From Diphasiastrum complanatum (taxonomy: Eukaryota; Streptophyta; Lycopodiopsida; Lycopodiales; Lycopodiaceae), in the NCBI GenBank assembly GCA_029204225.1, contig CM055096.1, positions 31,806,305 to 31,870,304 of the forward strand: DNA of 64,000 nucleotides. The letters are read 5' to 3'. The position numbers and the translations under genes were made by a program. Positions 22,300 through 34,609 of this stretch are shown piece after piece (within the stretch, counting starts at the first letter, position 1; each line of letters begins with the position of its first letter). The notes beneath the pieces were generated by a model. It did no database searches. It had not been told where the DNA came from and saw nothing but the letters and a program-made list of their open reading frames with translations.

Positions 22300-24723
22300 C
22301 TCTCCATGCCCGTCGCCCTACTGTCCGCGCCCTCCCTGCTGTCCGCGCCCTCTCTGTTGTATGCCCATCGCCCTACTGTCCGCGCCCTCCCGACTGTCTT
22401 CGCATTGCACTGATCGCATCCTCCCCTGCTATTGCTATTTCGGCCTTTATTGTGGTTTTTTCAAGCCTTCCGACTCCTATCGCACCCACAGAGATCTCTG
22501 CCTTCTTTCCGTAGTCCTTTCTACAGAGATGGTGCATTCCAACCTTGCCGATCTGTGGGACGAGGTGGCATTGTCAGGCGGGTTCCCGACAAGTCTAACA
22601 AGTCCGATGCAAGGATAGTGCGCTGTCGATATTGCTGACCGAGTTCGTTGCCACCCTCACTCGCCTTAAAGGCCACCTACTTAGCGCACGCGCGAGAGAT
22701 GGTGGCACACTGAATGCTGCCCCCTGTGCCAACATGTCCGTTCCCGTCAGGCAGCGATACTTACGGGCCACGTCTTGTGGCGGGGGAGAACACCATTTCG
22801 GAGGGTGTTCTTCGATTTTGCACCGCTCCTTACGTGGTTGACCCCGAGTTGCTGCCTGCTCGGGTGGCACGCACGAGGAGAGAGAGTGCATCCTCATCCA
22901 GTCCCTTTGCCCCTCGTCCCTCTCAGACAGTTCCGCCTCACGCACCCCCATCTGCACCCATTCCGGTGGATCCTGTCCCACCGAGTCCGCCAGTTGCCAC
23001 TGTGGTTCCACCACCACCTACTGTTCTCGCACTCCCCCAGTTTACGACTTTCTCATGGACTCTCCGCCTCCCGAGCAGGAGCAGGCCTCCGATGCCAGTG
23101 ACGAGGCCTTCCAGGATGTTGAGGAGATCCCTTCCTCCCTCCCTTAACATCCGGATGACCTCCCTACCCAGCAGTTTTCGTGACGATGTTTCTCAGATCC
23201 ATCGACACCTCCAGGGAGGCAGTCACAGGCAAGTACATGTTCTCACACATTTGAGCTGCCATTGAGGAGGTGGGACCACAACACGTTGTACAGGTATATA
23301 TATTATACTTATTACTATAATGTTAAATGGTAATTTGTAAATGTTAATGTTGAATGTTCATTGTTCAATGGCGATTGATTAACAATGGATTATGGTTCAC
23401 TTGAATTCGGAATTCCAAAGTCATGCACATTGCGTTGTATGGTTGTGCAGGTGGTCACAGACAATACGTCAAACTGCGTCTCCATGGGTAGGCTCGTTAA
23501 TGAGACCTACCCCCACATCTTTTGGACACCTTGTGTTGCACACTGCCTGGACTTATTGGTCAAGGATGTGGCCAAGATTTCATGGATTGCGGAGGTGGTA
23601 CTACCGCACGGTCCTTGGTGAGATTCGTCACCAAGAGGCCAAGGGTCCTGGCCATGTTCAGGAGACAGTCCACCTTGGATGTCTTGTGAGACCTACCCCC
23701 ACCAGGTATGCAAGTTGCAACTCAAATTTGGGTGCGCTTTTGTTGGTAAGTATTTATTGTTTAGTTAATAATAACTAAGTAATGGCTATGCCGCTATTGT
23801 AGTTTGTAACTTTGCGAGCACTGAATGTTCAATGTAGTTTGTACCTACTACCTAGGTCCTACTCTTGAATGTTCAATGTAATGCATCATGTTTCATGCAT
23901 GTATTGTGTTGTCAAACGCTAGCACTTGTCACTCGTGCACTGTGCAGGTTTGCATTTATGTTCCTGGTCCTGGAACGACTACTAAAAGTTCATCGGGGCT
24001 TGAGGCAGATGGTTGTTGTCGTTGAGTGGGCACAGTGGGGGCCATCACAGGAGCCCAAGAGTAAGAGATTCGAGCGGACCATTACGTTTTCATCATTTTG
24101 GGATAAGGCTCGATCCATTGTGGTGGGCCTACAGCCTATCTACACTGTCCTGCACGTTACAGATCAAGAGGGCTGCACATTGGGCCTCTTGTACGAGTTC
24201 ATGGACAGGTTGGGCGAGCTGTTGAGCCTTTGCACGACCATTAGCCCAGAGAGGTATATGGCTGACGCTTATTACTTAAGCCTTACTATTTAGTAGTTAC
24301 TAGTAACTAGTTGGTACTAACTTGAAACTTCTAAGTTGTAACTAAGGTTTGAAATTTGAATCATCATAAAATCAGTTATCATTCGACATTCATGATTGAA
24401 GATTCAAAATTCAAATTTCAAATGTAGTATCAGTATGTAGTATGTACTATAATTATTAATGTGTCTTCAATCTTGATTCTTGCAGGCTTGCGAAGGTCCA
24501 GCTCCTTTGGCAGAGCAAGTGGGAGTGGTTTCATAAGCCCCTGCATGCCATGGCCCACATACTCCATCCACTTTGGAGTGAGGAGCAAGACACAAATAGG
24601 GAGCTCGGGGATGGCTGGAATGCCTATATCTTCCAAGTTTATCCTGACGTACACGAGCAGGCTAACCTGCTGTATGAGCTCCAGATTTTCAGGCAGGAGA
24701 CCTTGGAGGCCCAGCGCTTTTGA
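22300..24723 (+). pseudogene. hAT-superfamily transposase (BED finger, DUF659-like), broken
   Basis: An N-terminal BED zinc-finger region lies at about 22528-22720 (DARIVRCRYC, then EFVATLTRLKGHLL across a stop and frameshifts). A Pro-rich linker follows. The core at 23449-23620 reads [10 protein letters not shown]...[15 protein letters not shown], diagnostic of plant DUF659/hAT transposases. More core is at 23945-24260 (LERLLKVHRGLRQMVV, RFERTI, FWDKARSIV, YTVLHVTDQEGCTLGLLYEFMDR). The last exon, 24487-24723, follows a CTTGCAG acceptor and contains WFHKPLHAMAHILHPLW. It ends at TGA 24721 without the C-terminal hATC dimerisation region. Introns lie around 23296-23448 and 24261-24486. Terminal inverted repeats were not found. 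Confidence 0.85.
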
Positions 24724-26052
24724 GAGACAGTAATAAACTAACCATGGTCCATTACAGTTTAAACTTCAGCGAGGAGGAGGAGACTCAGGCGTAGGAGAGC
24801 TTAGAGTGCTCATTGTACATTGTAGATTGTAGATGTCACTAGTGACTAGATAAGCATTGACTCTTGAGCTGTTTACACATCATGATTTATCATCAGACAT
24901 GTCGCATGTGGCATTACATTGGTGACGGGACTCATGAGGCACCTGGCAAATGTATTTACTATTATGTTATGAATCATGATATATTATGGATTCTAATTTC
25001 TGATTCCTGAAGTTAACTGTAGTCTGTTAGTCGATCGTCTGATTAGTAATATCAGGATTCGGTAATTACTAATGGTTTTACAATTTTGATTTTGGTATTT
25101 AATGTATTATGTTAGTAGTTACATATAGAATGTTCAATGTTGAATGATGAATCTAACCTTCTAAGTTTCCAACCTAAATTTTTTTGGCTTTCTCAAACCT
25201 TGTCATAACCTTCTTGTTTATTCTTTTCTCCGATCTCGACATTGCAATTTGCAAATAAGTTTGAACTTCAACTTTCAACTTTGAAACAAAATTACAATCT
25301 ACGGTCCTACGGTCTAGACTCTACGAAGTTGACTTGGGTGTCGAGTGTGATATCGTGAGGGGAATGTTGTATCTGTGAAAAATGTCATCTTATATAGAGG
25401 GACATGAGGGGCACTGAAGGATAGTGAGATGCACGAGGAAGAAAAAAGGGTGGCGTGGATGCACGATTTGTAATCAGAGCAATCTGAAAGGACATGGAGT
25501 GGTTAAAAAGAGCAATGGAGATGATGGTTAGGTACGATATGTAGGAAACAAAAGACAATAACCCCATGACATAATCAACTACTTGTGCTACCATTGTAAG
25601 GAAAACATGACGCAGGCCAGATGGACAAGCCATTATACGTGACCAGCTCATGAGACCCATCCATCTATCTACATGAGATCCTCACCGTAAATAGTGACTG
25701 AACCATCCCCATCTGCTGAAACTCTTAACAATTGTCAGGCGTGGGAAGACTTAGTAGGTCAGCCTCCACATCATGAACTTTGGGCCCAACTCAACACTTA
25801 TTCCACAACACACATATGTCAAAAGTGCATATTCTATACACAGCTCACAAGAACATAATAACAAAAAGATTTACAGATTTAAGAATTTGTGAAAGATTTG
25901 AAGAGAACAAAGTTCTAAATGAATAAATTCATGTGTGAAACAAAGCATATGTGTTCTTAGCATTGACAACTAGAACAAATCTAAGAGATCTGTATGGTGG
26001 CCGGTGTCAAAATGCAAGTACAGATGTGTATTTAAACTGGAATAGTAAACTC
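24724..26052. other. Non-coding; possible SMG7 3'UTR intron and exon (minus strand)
   Basis: No coding gene was seen. On the minus strand a plausible splice acceptor TTTCAGCAG precedes 25712, followed by a candidate donor CG|GTGAG at 25685. This could be a small untranslated exon of the SMG7 transcript, but cDNA is needed to tell. Confidence 0.3.
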
Positions 26053-26054
26053 AC
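26053..26054 (-). other. Candidate 3'UTR splice donor of SMG7
   Basis: On the minus strand the sequence ATGCG|GTGAGTTTAC lies 18 nt after the last base of the stop codon (26073). GTGAGT is a near-consensus plant donor. Plant SMG7 transcripts are known to carry 3'UTR introns linked to NMD autoregulation. That this donor is used is inferred. Confidence 0.55.
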
Positions 26055-26072
26055 CGCATGATCTTTGTGATT

Positions 26073-29000
26073 TTAGGACACAAAAGGATCTTGAGAGCAA
26101 TATTGCCCAAACCAGCTGGGTTGTTGAAGCTGCTGCTGTTGCTTCTGTTGCTGCAGCTGCTGCTGCTTCTGTTGCTGCAGCTGCTGCTGCTGCTGTTGCT
26201 GTTGCTGTTGCATAAGCAACAAGTGTTGTTGTTGTTGCTGCTGCTTTTGAATTTCTAAATGTAGCTGCTGCTGATGGGCATCATGCTGCTGCTGTATCAA
26301 TAATTGATGCTGAAACTGCTGAAGACTACTCTGCTGTGCACGATGGGGAGAGGAACCCATGCCCGGAAATGGGTAGGCAACTGCTGCTGAGGTTGATACG
26401 GCATTAGACCAGATTCCATAGCCCAAGGAATTTATAGAGCCCGATCTTTGATAGCCTGTCTCAGTTGCAATTGGTTTGCTAGCTGTATCATCATCCAGCC
26501 ATCTATAATCATCTACTACATGCTGCTCCTCCCCTTCCCCTACAGCAATACTCTCTGGTGACTGAGAACTTCCCTGATGATGCTCTATCGCCACTTTTGT
26601 GGTGGGCTTTGCCATTGGAAAAGGACCAAAACCAGGTGGTGGTCGAATTCCCATTGGTCGAACCCAGCTACCATTAGAGCTGTTATTCACATTCCAACTA
26701 GCACTGCCCTGTGTGCCAGCTCCAGGAGTGCTCTTTGCAAGTGCCGCATTTCCAGCCCCTGCTGTCTGGGTCTCCAACATAGGACTGTGACCTGTTTCAG
26801 AGATCAATGCAGAGGGCAAAGCTGAATGTCCTTCAACTTTATTGTGCCCCACAGAGCCAACAAAATTAGGAATTGCTGTGGTCGATAAGGTGTACACCTG
26901 ATTTGGCAATGAGGAGGTCAATGCGACAACGGAAGACGCCATGGGAATATTTCCCTTTCCAACAACCTGATCAGGAACAGCTGGAATAGTGCTTGATCCT
27001 CCTGCAACTGCTTTAGGTGCTAGTTTTTCAGACAGACTTCCATTTGAAGCACTAAGATCTAACCCTGTCAAGCCACTTCTAGCTAGAGACTCAAGTTCTG
27101 AGCTCCATGAAGAATGGCTTACTGCTGCTTGTTTAGAATGCCAATCAGTGGCTGCATTAGCAGAGAGTCTGTCAGGACCATTAGAAAACATGCTATTAAC
27201 AGAAGGAGCACGCCAAGGTGTGTTAGACGATGGGTAAGCAGAAGATCCACTATAAAGGTTTGCCCAATCTACTGCAGAGCTTACAGGTCCAAGCGCACTA
27301 CTTAGAGCATTAATTTTTTGCAGAGAGTTATCACCCTTAACCAGAGTGCTTTTGGGGACATTCAATTCTGAAGATACCATGAGTGCAGTGTGTCCACTGC
27401 TAGTAAGGCAACTGCTAAGACTGTTCACAGGATTTGCTGCACTGACGTATACTGTTCTGCCTCTTGACTCATCTACCAGAGGGTCAGAGGTAAATGTACC
27501 AAGATTTGATCCTATAACTTTGGAGATTGAGGCATGAGGAGCAGACACATTGTATTTGGAGTCTTCCCGGAAACTAGAACTCTCAGGTATGTTACTTCCA
27601 ACAGCACTAGAATTATGCAATGAAGACTGAACCACAAAAAGGTTGTTAGAGGTGCCCAAAGTGTTCTGATGCAACCAATCTGGCTGAGATGGTTGAGGAA
27701 AAGGTTTGCTCACTGTCGAGAATGGCTTGAATACAATGAGTTCCTCTTCCTCCTCTTCTCCACTAGAGGATTTAGACGATGAAATATTCTGAGTCTCCGA
27801 GCTTTGCTTTTCCTCTGACACTGCTTTTGCCAGCCCATTACCTAAGCTTTGATTCGGCAAATGAACTGAGACTGAAAACTTATCTGTTGCAACAATGCCC
27901 TTGCTCGTTAAAGCAACAGTGTCCTTATTTAGTGAATCTATCATCCCTGTAATCTTTCTCTCTCGATTTTCCCCAGGTATAAAAAATTCCTCCAGTTCTT
28001 CATCAAAACAAATTCCTCTTCCACTCTCTTCAAGAGTGTTGGCAACAGCTTTCCCAGCCCCCAATATCCTCTGAACACGCACTTTCCTTTCTTCCTTGTC
28101 ACCTAAGCCTGCTCGAGAGGGCTGCCTAGAGTAGTCCAAAGCAAGCTGAGCAGGAACTAATGGAATAAATCCCCTGAGTTCAAAATCCTCCCATAGAGCA
28201 AGTCCACATTCATCCCGCATTCCATTTGAAGAAACAATCTGATAGTTCGATGTCAGATCATTATACCCCTTTTCTTTTTCAGATAAAATATTAAGAAGAA
28301 TGACAGCTTGTTTCCAGAAAAAAGACCTTGCATTGGCCTGCTTCTCATCCATTTCACTACCCACAGCCATCTCCGGCCTGCAAGCAAGCCACTCCAAGAA
28401 TATCAACATTGCAGGAAGAAGGGGACTTGCAGAAACATCTTTTGTCTCTGCACATCTTCTCATAAGACGGCCAGTACATTCAAATGTAGCTGTGAAGGCA
28501 TGTTGAAACAGGGCAGAACGTTGCAAGATTTCTGCATATGTTGGTTGGTGAGCATCAAGTCCCCAGTTTACATTGTGAACTGAGAATATCAAAACAGACA
28601 CAAGTTGAACAACACCTGCCACCCCTCCACTTCCACCTCCAATCCCACTACGATGATCCAAACCAAGCCCCGCTTCAAGGCTAGAATCCTCATATGAAAG
28701 AAGTTGCTCCAAATCCCGCATCGTTGCCGAGTAAACCTCTGAAAATGTCTCCAAGCTGATGAGCATGCCAAAGAAAAAAGATGAGTACCTTGATATTCAT
28801 GATACAGGAACATAAAGCTCAAAATTATCGTCTATAGTGAAAAGACTCACTGCCCTGGCTTTGGTTTCCCTACATGTCTTCCCATGTTACAAAGCTTAAA
28901 ACTAATTCAATTAAGTGCATCCTTGTACAACAATCCAACCACTAACTAGCTAAGCATATCATGTCACGACTAGTTAAATAAATTTTCTCTGCAACCTCAA

Positions 29001-30582
29001 TAATTGGAATTTGTGTACCTGGTCCTTGTAAACAGTATGCCATTCAGTCGCACAAAACGAATCCGAAAAGCTTTTCTTGTTTCTGCGATAGTTACAGTGG
29101 TTGAGCATGAATCTGTCTCAGGTTTCTTAATGTCCTTCAATGCAAGCTTCACTGCAGCACCATCATTGAGTGGGAGGATCTTTTCTCCTTTACCAGTCTT
29201 TTCCTTTTCAGGGGCCTTTGAGCTGTCCAGCTTTGAAGGTGGTAATATGGTACCAGGGATAAGACTGGAAAGCTTAGTGTAATGTTGGCGATTCTGTGAC
29301 ACAATCAGTATCAGATATACATGGCTGGCTATTAGCACATGGTACTAAAGAAAAAAGTACTCTGTTATAAGAGCAACACAATCCTGTTCTGTTTATGTAA
29401 AAATAGCTGTATAGCCAGAAAATTCTATGTTAACACGTCCAAATAGACATCACCCAGAATTCAGTCAGTGAAGACCCCAATAAATTCTCTTATGTTAGAA
29501 CAGCTCCTAGTTAGGTAGCTATTATCCACCATGAACCTACGACCAAGTAAAGTTACAAAACAGACATAACAGTACAACATCAAGTTCACATTAGTGTCAG
29601 ATTGGAACCTTAAACCAAGCTCGCTGATTTGTCAAATTCACTGAAGCCCCAACTTTCATGGTTGATCAAGATGAAATGATTGTAAGTGCTCTACACATAC
29701 CTTCTCAAACAAAAGAACCAGATTTTCCCTTGCAGTCAAAAATGGGCCATCAACTGCAAGGCTCCGAAAATATTGATATACAGCAAGTAATTCATCACCG
29801 ACGTACGTTGCCAACACAGCGAGCTGCATCAGTAGTAACAACAGTGAGATTGCCTTGAAAAACTTTAAAGCTGGAAAAATTTTGGGGGACACTAAGTCTA
29901 TACACATTTGTATCAAATAATTCTTCAAAGCCAGCGGTGGCAAATTTAAAGCTACCTGATTATGTGGATTTCCACTGGAAGGCCACAAAGAAGCTGCCTT
30001 AAGATAATATCCAGCAGCAACAGACCAATCACGGCTATGCCCACCTCCCTCACTATGTAGTTCTTTGTACCGGGCAAGATCTCCCAAAAAAATTAAGCAT
30101 CGATGGCAAGAAAGTTGACAATGCTTCAAATTAGTGGAGCCCTGTTCATCCACAGGCCACTGAAGCTCCCCTTGGACTGATGCATACTCTTGTGATAAAC
30201 CATATTTTGCCCTAATCTTCATGATAAGATCATGATAGAATCCAGTTGCCTCTGACAAAAAGCTCTTAAAAAAAGCCTGTAACTTTTGTAGCGGTTCTTT
30301 TCTTGTCACAACTCTGGATCCAGCAGCAGGAACAGGTGGAGCTGGTGTGGTTGCTCCCACTGCTGCCATGGTTTTTCTTATCCTGGCTCTAAACTCCTCA
30401 ATGCGCTTGTAGTGCAAGCGCCAGAGTGCTTGCTCCACATCATGCAACTCTGAAAATTCATGATCCTGAAGAATAACTGCTTCATAACTTTCCCGGATAT
30501 TGCTTCGCAGAGCACGTACATTAGGATCAAACGGCCCTTTAGCTTGAATTAAAACCCGCAGCTGCTTCTCTAGCTCCAAAGC
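26073..30582 (-). CDS. SMG7: SMG7, nonsense-mediated mRNA decay factor (first coding exon not found)
   Basis: Four coding exons with GT-AG introns: 30582-29956, 29823-29701, 29293-29019 and 28755-26073. They sum to 3708 nt, 1235 codons plus TAA, with splice phases that match. The N-terminal part has the SMG7/EST1 14-3-3-like TPR fold: LWRLHYKRIEEFRARI, then SCHRCLIFLGDLARYKEL and YYLKAASLWPSSGNPHNQ, LAVLATYVGDELLAVYQYFR and FLTARENLVLLFEK. The exon 3-4 junction sits in LNGILFTRTSLETF. The long exon has the EST1 C-region, a Ser-rich stretch, PPPGFGPFP and a Gln-rich tail at about 26090-26330, ending SQDPFVS. SMG7 binds phosphorylated UPF1 and in plants also acts at meiotic exit. The first coding exon, expected to supply the start Met upstream of ALELEKQLRV, was not located. 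Confidence 0.93.
26088..26330 (-). repeat. CAG/CTG-rich tract encoding the SMG7 poly-Gln tail
   Basis: Imperfect CAG/CAA trinucleotide repeats encode runs of up to ten Gln mixed with Leu and His near the protein C-terminus. The units are interrupted (CAA, CTG), which normally limits slippage. Confidence 0.85.
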
Positions 30583-31660
30583 CTTATGGGACAACAGACA
30601 GATCCACAAACTGACATCAGAAAATAGGCAACACGATATTTGCGATATAGAAAGAGCACATACATATTTAAAGGTCCGATGTGAAAATAACAATTTACAA
30701 TCTATAGGTCAAATATCTTCCCCAAAGATGTATACTTTGATGCAATAAGTCCCAGTACCTGTTTCAGGAAAAGCCTTAAGAAAAACACTGCATGTTACTT
30801 GCAAGAAAATAACCTAAACACAACCTTGAGGCTGGATCAACCGTATTTGTTTGTGAATATGCAATGCTCCGACAACTTGCTAACAAGAGTATTCTTAAAG
30901 GCTTAACGATTACAATGTCTCAATATCGAAGTGAAGAAGTTCTGGCCCCAAGTTCCTAATGGTGAATGCACCTTTTCAGCGAGTGATATCAAGGAGTAGG
31001 GCAAATACAGTGAAAGGAAAACAGTTTTTGCCTCTATCCGTATTACAGAGAGTGCTGCTGAAAACAAAAATGGATGCCAAATGCAAAGTCAAGAATCAGA
31101 ACCTTCCAACAAAACAGAATTCCCAGGACCCAAAACCAGACCAAACATTGGCTTTAACATGCAGCAGTGTACAACGATCCACAGATATTAGAAGTGATCT
31201 AGCTGGTACAGCAAGAATCAAGGCTGCAGTTAAGCTTTTTCAGCAAGCACGTGGATACTCTTTTGAAACATCCCACTAGAGTTCAGCCTGCTCATATATT
31301 AATCCTAACATATATATTATCCTAACTTCGTACCTGAATTGTTACAATAATGAAAAAGGGCACTCCCTGCACCGCCTCAGTGCAGTAGCACTGCACTCTG
31401 TTCTTGTGATGCTTTCTTACCTACACAGCAGCTACTGACCCCTAATTTACTGAATTTTGTTTTCTTTCTCCCTTGTTTTCTCCTCAGATTACCTAACTTG
31501 CTGTCTCTAGCACTGCCTCCCTTGCATTCCTCTACAAGTAACAACAGGCCTTTGAAAGGCCTTAAACTACAATGTGAACATATGCATCCTACAGAGGACC
31601 ATTACATACAGCTAGCTCTATTTGATATGGCTACACTATAGTAAGGGACATAATGCCCAA
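30583..31660. other. Intron or upstream region of SMG7, no recognised element
   Basis: A minus-strand acceptor (CCCATAAG) lies at 30583-30590, so this is intronic for SMG7. A plus-strand 106-codon frame at 30959-31279 has no known motif. Confidence 0.5.
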
Positions 31661-32960
31661 CCTCAACCTTCCCTATGAATTTCAACAACTCATAGAGGAC
31701 TTACAAAAACCAATCAACTATCTGCAGACCCGTGATATAAACCCATGCCACAACGTTGGAGGCCCTTACACTTGATCTTAAAATACTATATGACAACACT
31801 TCGACAAGGATTCGGAAACAGGAGAGCAAATTGGTGAGGACAAGAAGACATGCATCAGTGATGACTGGAGATTCCAGTTGGGACATTCGCAGCAATCATA
31901 TTGGCAACACTGTCAAAGAAGAGATTAAAGGGAGGTAAGACCCTCAAGTTCACATCTGCCCCACATGTTAATTGAGGAGGCAAGATGTTTCTAGACACTA
32001 TATTGGCCGTTCTTGCTTCTCCTAGCATGGAGAAGGCTTGGCAGCCCAAGCAAGATATGGCAACCTTGCTTATCGGATTCAATTCACAGGAAAGAATACA
32101 CGCAGCTTTGCAACAGGTACAAATCCCAGTACATCAATTTTCATTTAACGTACATATAGGTAGGGAGGCCTTCCAAAATGGCACACTTTACTGAGGCACG
32201 CTCTTCTATATGCTCCAGGAGGTTTTTGAGGTTCTTGGCCTCCAACCACAACCTTTGCAAATTGGGTCTTTGACCTGCAGTATCATTCATTCATCATTTC
32301 TGCAAGGTGACTTATGAGACTCCATACTCAACAAGCTATCTTATTTTGTATGGGGACTCATGAATATTGAGAGAGGGCAGCAGTGCAGGATGCAATCTCA
32401 CCGTCTAGAGAGTGATCACTGAGACAATTGGATAGCTTCCACACCTATTGTACATATGGGATTTGGGGTTAACATCATGAAGACCAAGGTTATTATGGCC
32501 TTCAACACATCAAGAAAGAATTTACTTCTGTCCAACGGTCTTCCCTTACGGAGTCTGGTGTGGGCTGCTGGTCCAAATGTGAGTAGTGGACCAAAGAAAA
32601 GTACTCCCAAATAGGTGTAAGAGGCCACGATCTCAATCGGCAGCCCATCATAATAAAATGTCACATCTCTCATATGCTGTCTATTGGTGTTGAACACCAT
32701 AATCTTGGTCTTCTTAGTATTAACCGTCAATCCGATGTAAAGCAGAAAGGTGTCTCTGTAAACCAGCTACGGAGGATGAGAGAAGAACCACATCATCAGC
32801 ATATAGGAGAATGGGGATAATAATATCCGCTAAGGGACAGCCCTCTCCACCTTCCTCGCGGGTACAATGTGGTCCAGTTTGCGGGCAACAATGCCTATTG
32901 GATTCTATCAAGGTTAAAAGTTTTCTATGGAAATGTGTTCCACTTCCTGTCAAATCCCTG
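31660..32960 (-). pseudogene. LINE reverse transcriptase fragment
   Basis: Read on the minus strand from 32953: an RT palm with LLYADDVVLLSSSVAGLQ, then after a frameshift LTVN-type text (MTVNTKKTKIMVFNT) followed by YTYLGVLF, the standard non-LTR RT order. Eroded thumb/C-terminal text continues with many stops to about 31660 (ARLPYLAWAAKPSP). The endonuclease and N-terminal RT are absent, so it is 5'-truncated or deleted. It lies in the possible long 5' intron of SMG7, on the same strand. Confidence 0.85.
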
Positions 32961-33506
32961 CATCGATAATGAGCAGTTACTATGCCAAGGTAGTTTTTGC
33001 ATATATCAAATCTTAGTTTTCCCTGAACTTTTTGATAGACCTAAAGGATTTAACATAACAAATACTTGAAACTTGAATTGCAGAGTCTTTTGTACACAAA
33101 TCATCCGCATAGTACCTATTCTACTTTTCTAAATATGAAATAGGAAATTCGAATCTTTGATGCTAAAGAATTGTTAAACTTCAAAGAACCTTCATGTTGA
33201 CATGTATCAGGCTGTTCTCTTTCTTTCCAATGCTTAGCTAGTGCTGTGAAATAGAAAAAAATTAGTGAATTTGTTCAGAAATTCCCAGTTGGTTTTGCAC
33301 CCACCCTTTAAGATAATTAAGAAGCGTACCATCATCTGAGCATATGTCAGTTCCATAGTTTAAGTCAAGCTGCCCACCCTCCCCCCATCTATCCTCCTGC
33401 ATAAGTTTTTTTTTTCTACGTTTCTGGGACGCGTTTATGAGAAATACAGAAAAATGGTGTTTCTCATAGTATATAGGGCATCTGAAGTTGAACTACTCTC
33501 AAGCTC

Positions 33507-33508
<2 letters not shown>
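32961..33508. other. Unassigned
   Basis: AT-rich, no gene or element recognised. Confidence 0.3.
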
Positions 33509-33540
<32 letters not shown>

Positions 33541-33560
33541 TGAGAGAGAGAGAGAGAGAG
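33509..33560. repeat. (GT)n(GA)n microsatellite
   Basis: About 15 GT units followed by about 10 GA units, directly before a palindrome-rich stretch. Confidence 0.95.
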
Positions 33561-33574
33561 CATAGTTGTGTCGA

Positions 33575-33710
33575 ACCGCGGTCCGAACAGCTGGTTTGAA
33601 TCGGCCCGGTTCTAACCAGGAAAAAAAACTTAAAATTTTTATTTCAAAGAAAAAACGGTTTGAACCATTTTAAAAAAAAAAGGAAAAAACGGTTCAAACC
33701 GTTTTTTTTT
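33575..33710. repeat. Inverted repeat of GGTT/AACC words
   Basis: 17-bp perfect arms at 33650-33666 (AAAAAACGGTTTGAACC) and 33691-33707 (GGTTCAAACCGTTTTTT) with a 24-nt A-rich spacer. They are preceded by related words (GAACCGCGGTCCGAAC, CGGTTCTAACC). Confidence 0.9.
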
Positions 33711-34103
33711 GGCATTTTCCACAGAGAGAGACGAGTGTTTCATTGTACATTGTAATATGTATGGTGTGACATTAATGTTCTGAGTGACCTTGAGATTACT
33801 TCCTTCTCCAAGAGAAGACGTTGAGCACACTCCAAATCAGATAATGACGCTAATATTCCTACTAGGTGAGTATCTCATCTTAGTATGTGGGAATGTGATA
33901 ACCTTCTGCATTTATATGATAACTTGAAAGGTGGTGTGAGACTACAAACTCTTCAAGAATGATCTGATAAGAACATGGGGCTTGGCCCATAGCATATATG
34001 ATAACATGCTAATCTATAGATGTGAGATACCCATAAGACTTGGACACCATTCCTATGTTGCATATAAGTCTATGGGGCTAACAATGGTATAAAAAAGTCG
34101 GCA

Positions 34104-34249
34104 CTTATTCTGGGCGTCTTGAATAAATCTCCAAAAGAGGACCTCTCCAATTGGACTAGGGAAGTGTCCCTGAGTCTTATTCTGGGCGTCTTGAATAAAT
34201 CTCCAAAAGAGGACCTCTCCAATTGGACTAGGGAAGTGTCCCTGAGTCT
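34104..34249. repeat. Exact 72-bp tandem duplication
   Basis: Two identical copies begin CTTATTCTGGGCGTC at 34104 and 34176. The 72-bp length keeps frame, but no real gene is seen here. The absence of differences indicates a recent event. Confidence 0.95.
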
Positions 34250-34339
34250 AGATGTATCTGCCTATCTCATGTTGAAAAGAGGACTTGTAAAAGTACTCCC
34301 AAGAATGATACTACGTCCGATGGCTGTCCATGAATGATG

Positions 34340-34530
34340 AAATATAAGCTCTTGTCATTGCATGAACCCTAAATGTTTTAAAGATCATAATTGTGGTCTT
34401 CATGGTATTGTCCTGCAAACCCCATTTTGTTATTGAAGGCATAGAGGCCAACGGTCTTGGCAATCCCTCTCTAGTTGATGAGAGTAGAGCTGCATCATCC
34501 GCATATATGAAGATGGCGATCAGTATTCAC
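34340..34530 (-). pseudogene. LINE RT palm, inverted segment
   Basis: The minus strand reads IFIYADDAALLSSTREGLPR, then KTTIMIF, the RT palm catalytic region of a LINE ORF2. It lies immediately left of, and opposite to, the plus-strand C-terminal half of a LINE ORF2, which suggests one insertion with a 5' inversion. Confidence 0.8.
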
Positions 34531-34609
34531 TGAGTTAGCATCTTGCACCACTACACTACTCAATGATCACCCCTATGGTACTCCAAATTTGCTCTAAAAT
34601 GCCAGTGTC

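Noticed and set aside
26577-28583. Plus-strand frames within 26.5-28.6 kb
   Set aside because: Antisense shadows of the long SMG7 exon.
30959-31279. 106-codon plus-strand frame with VKLFQQARGYSF
   Set aside because: No recognisable family, splice context or conserved motif, and it lies in an intronic region of SMG7.
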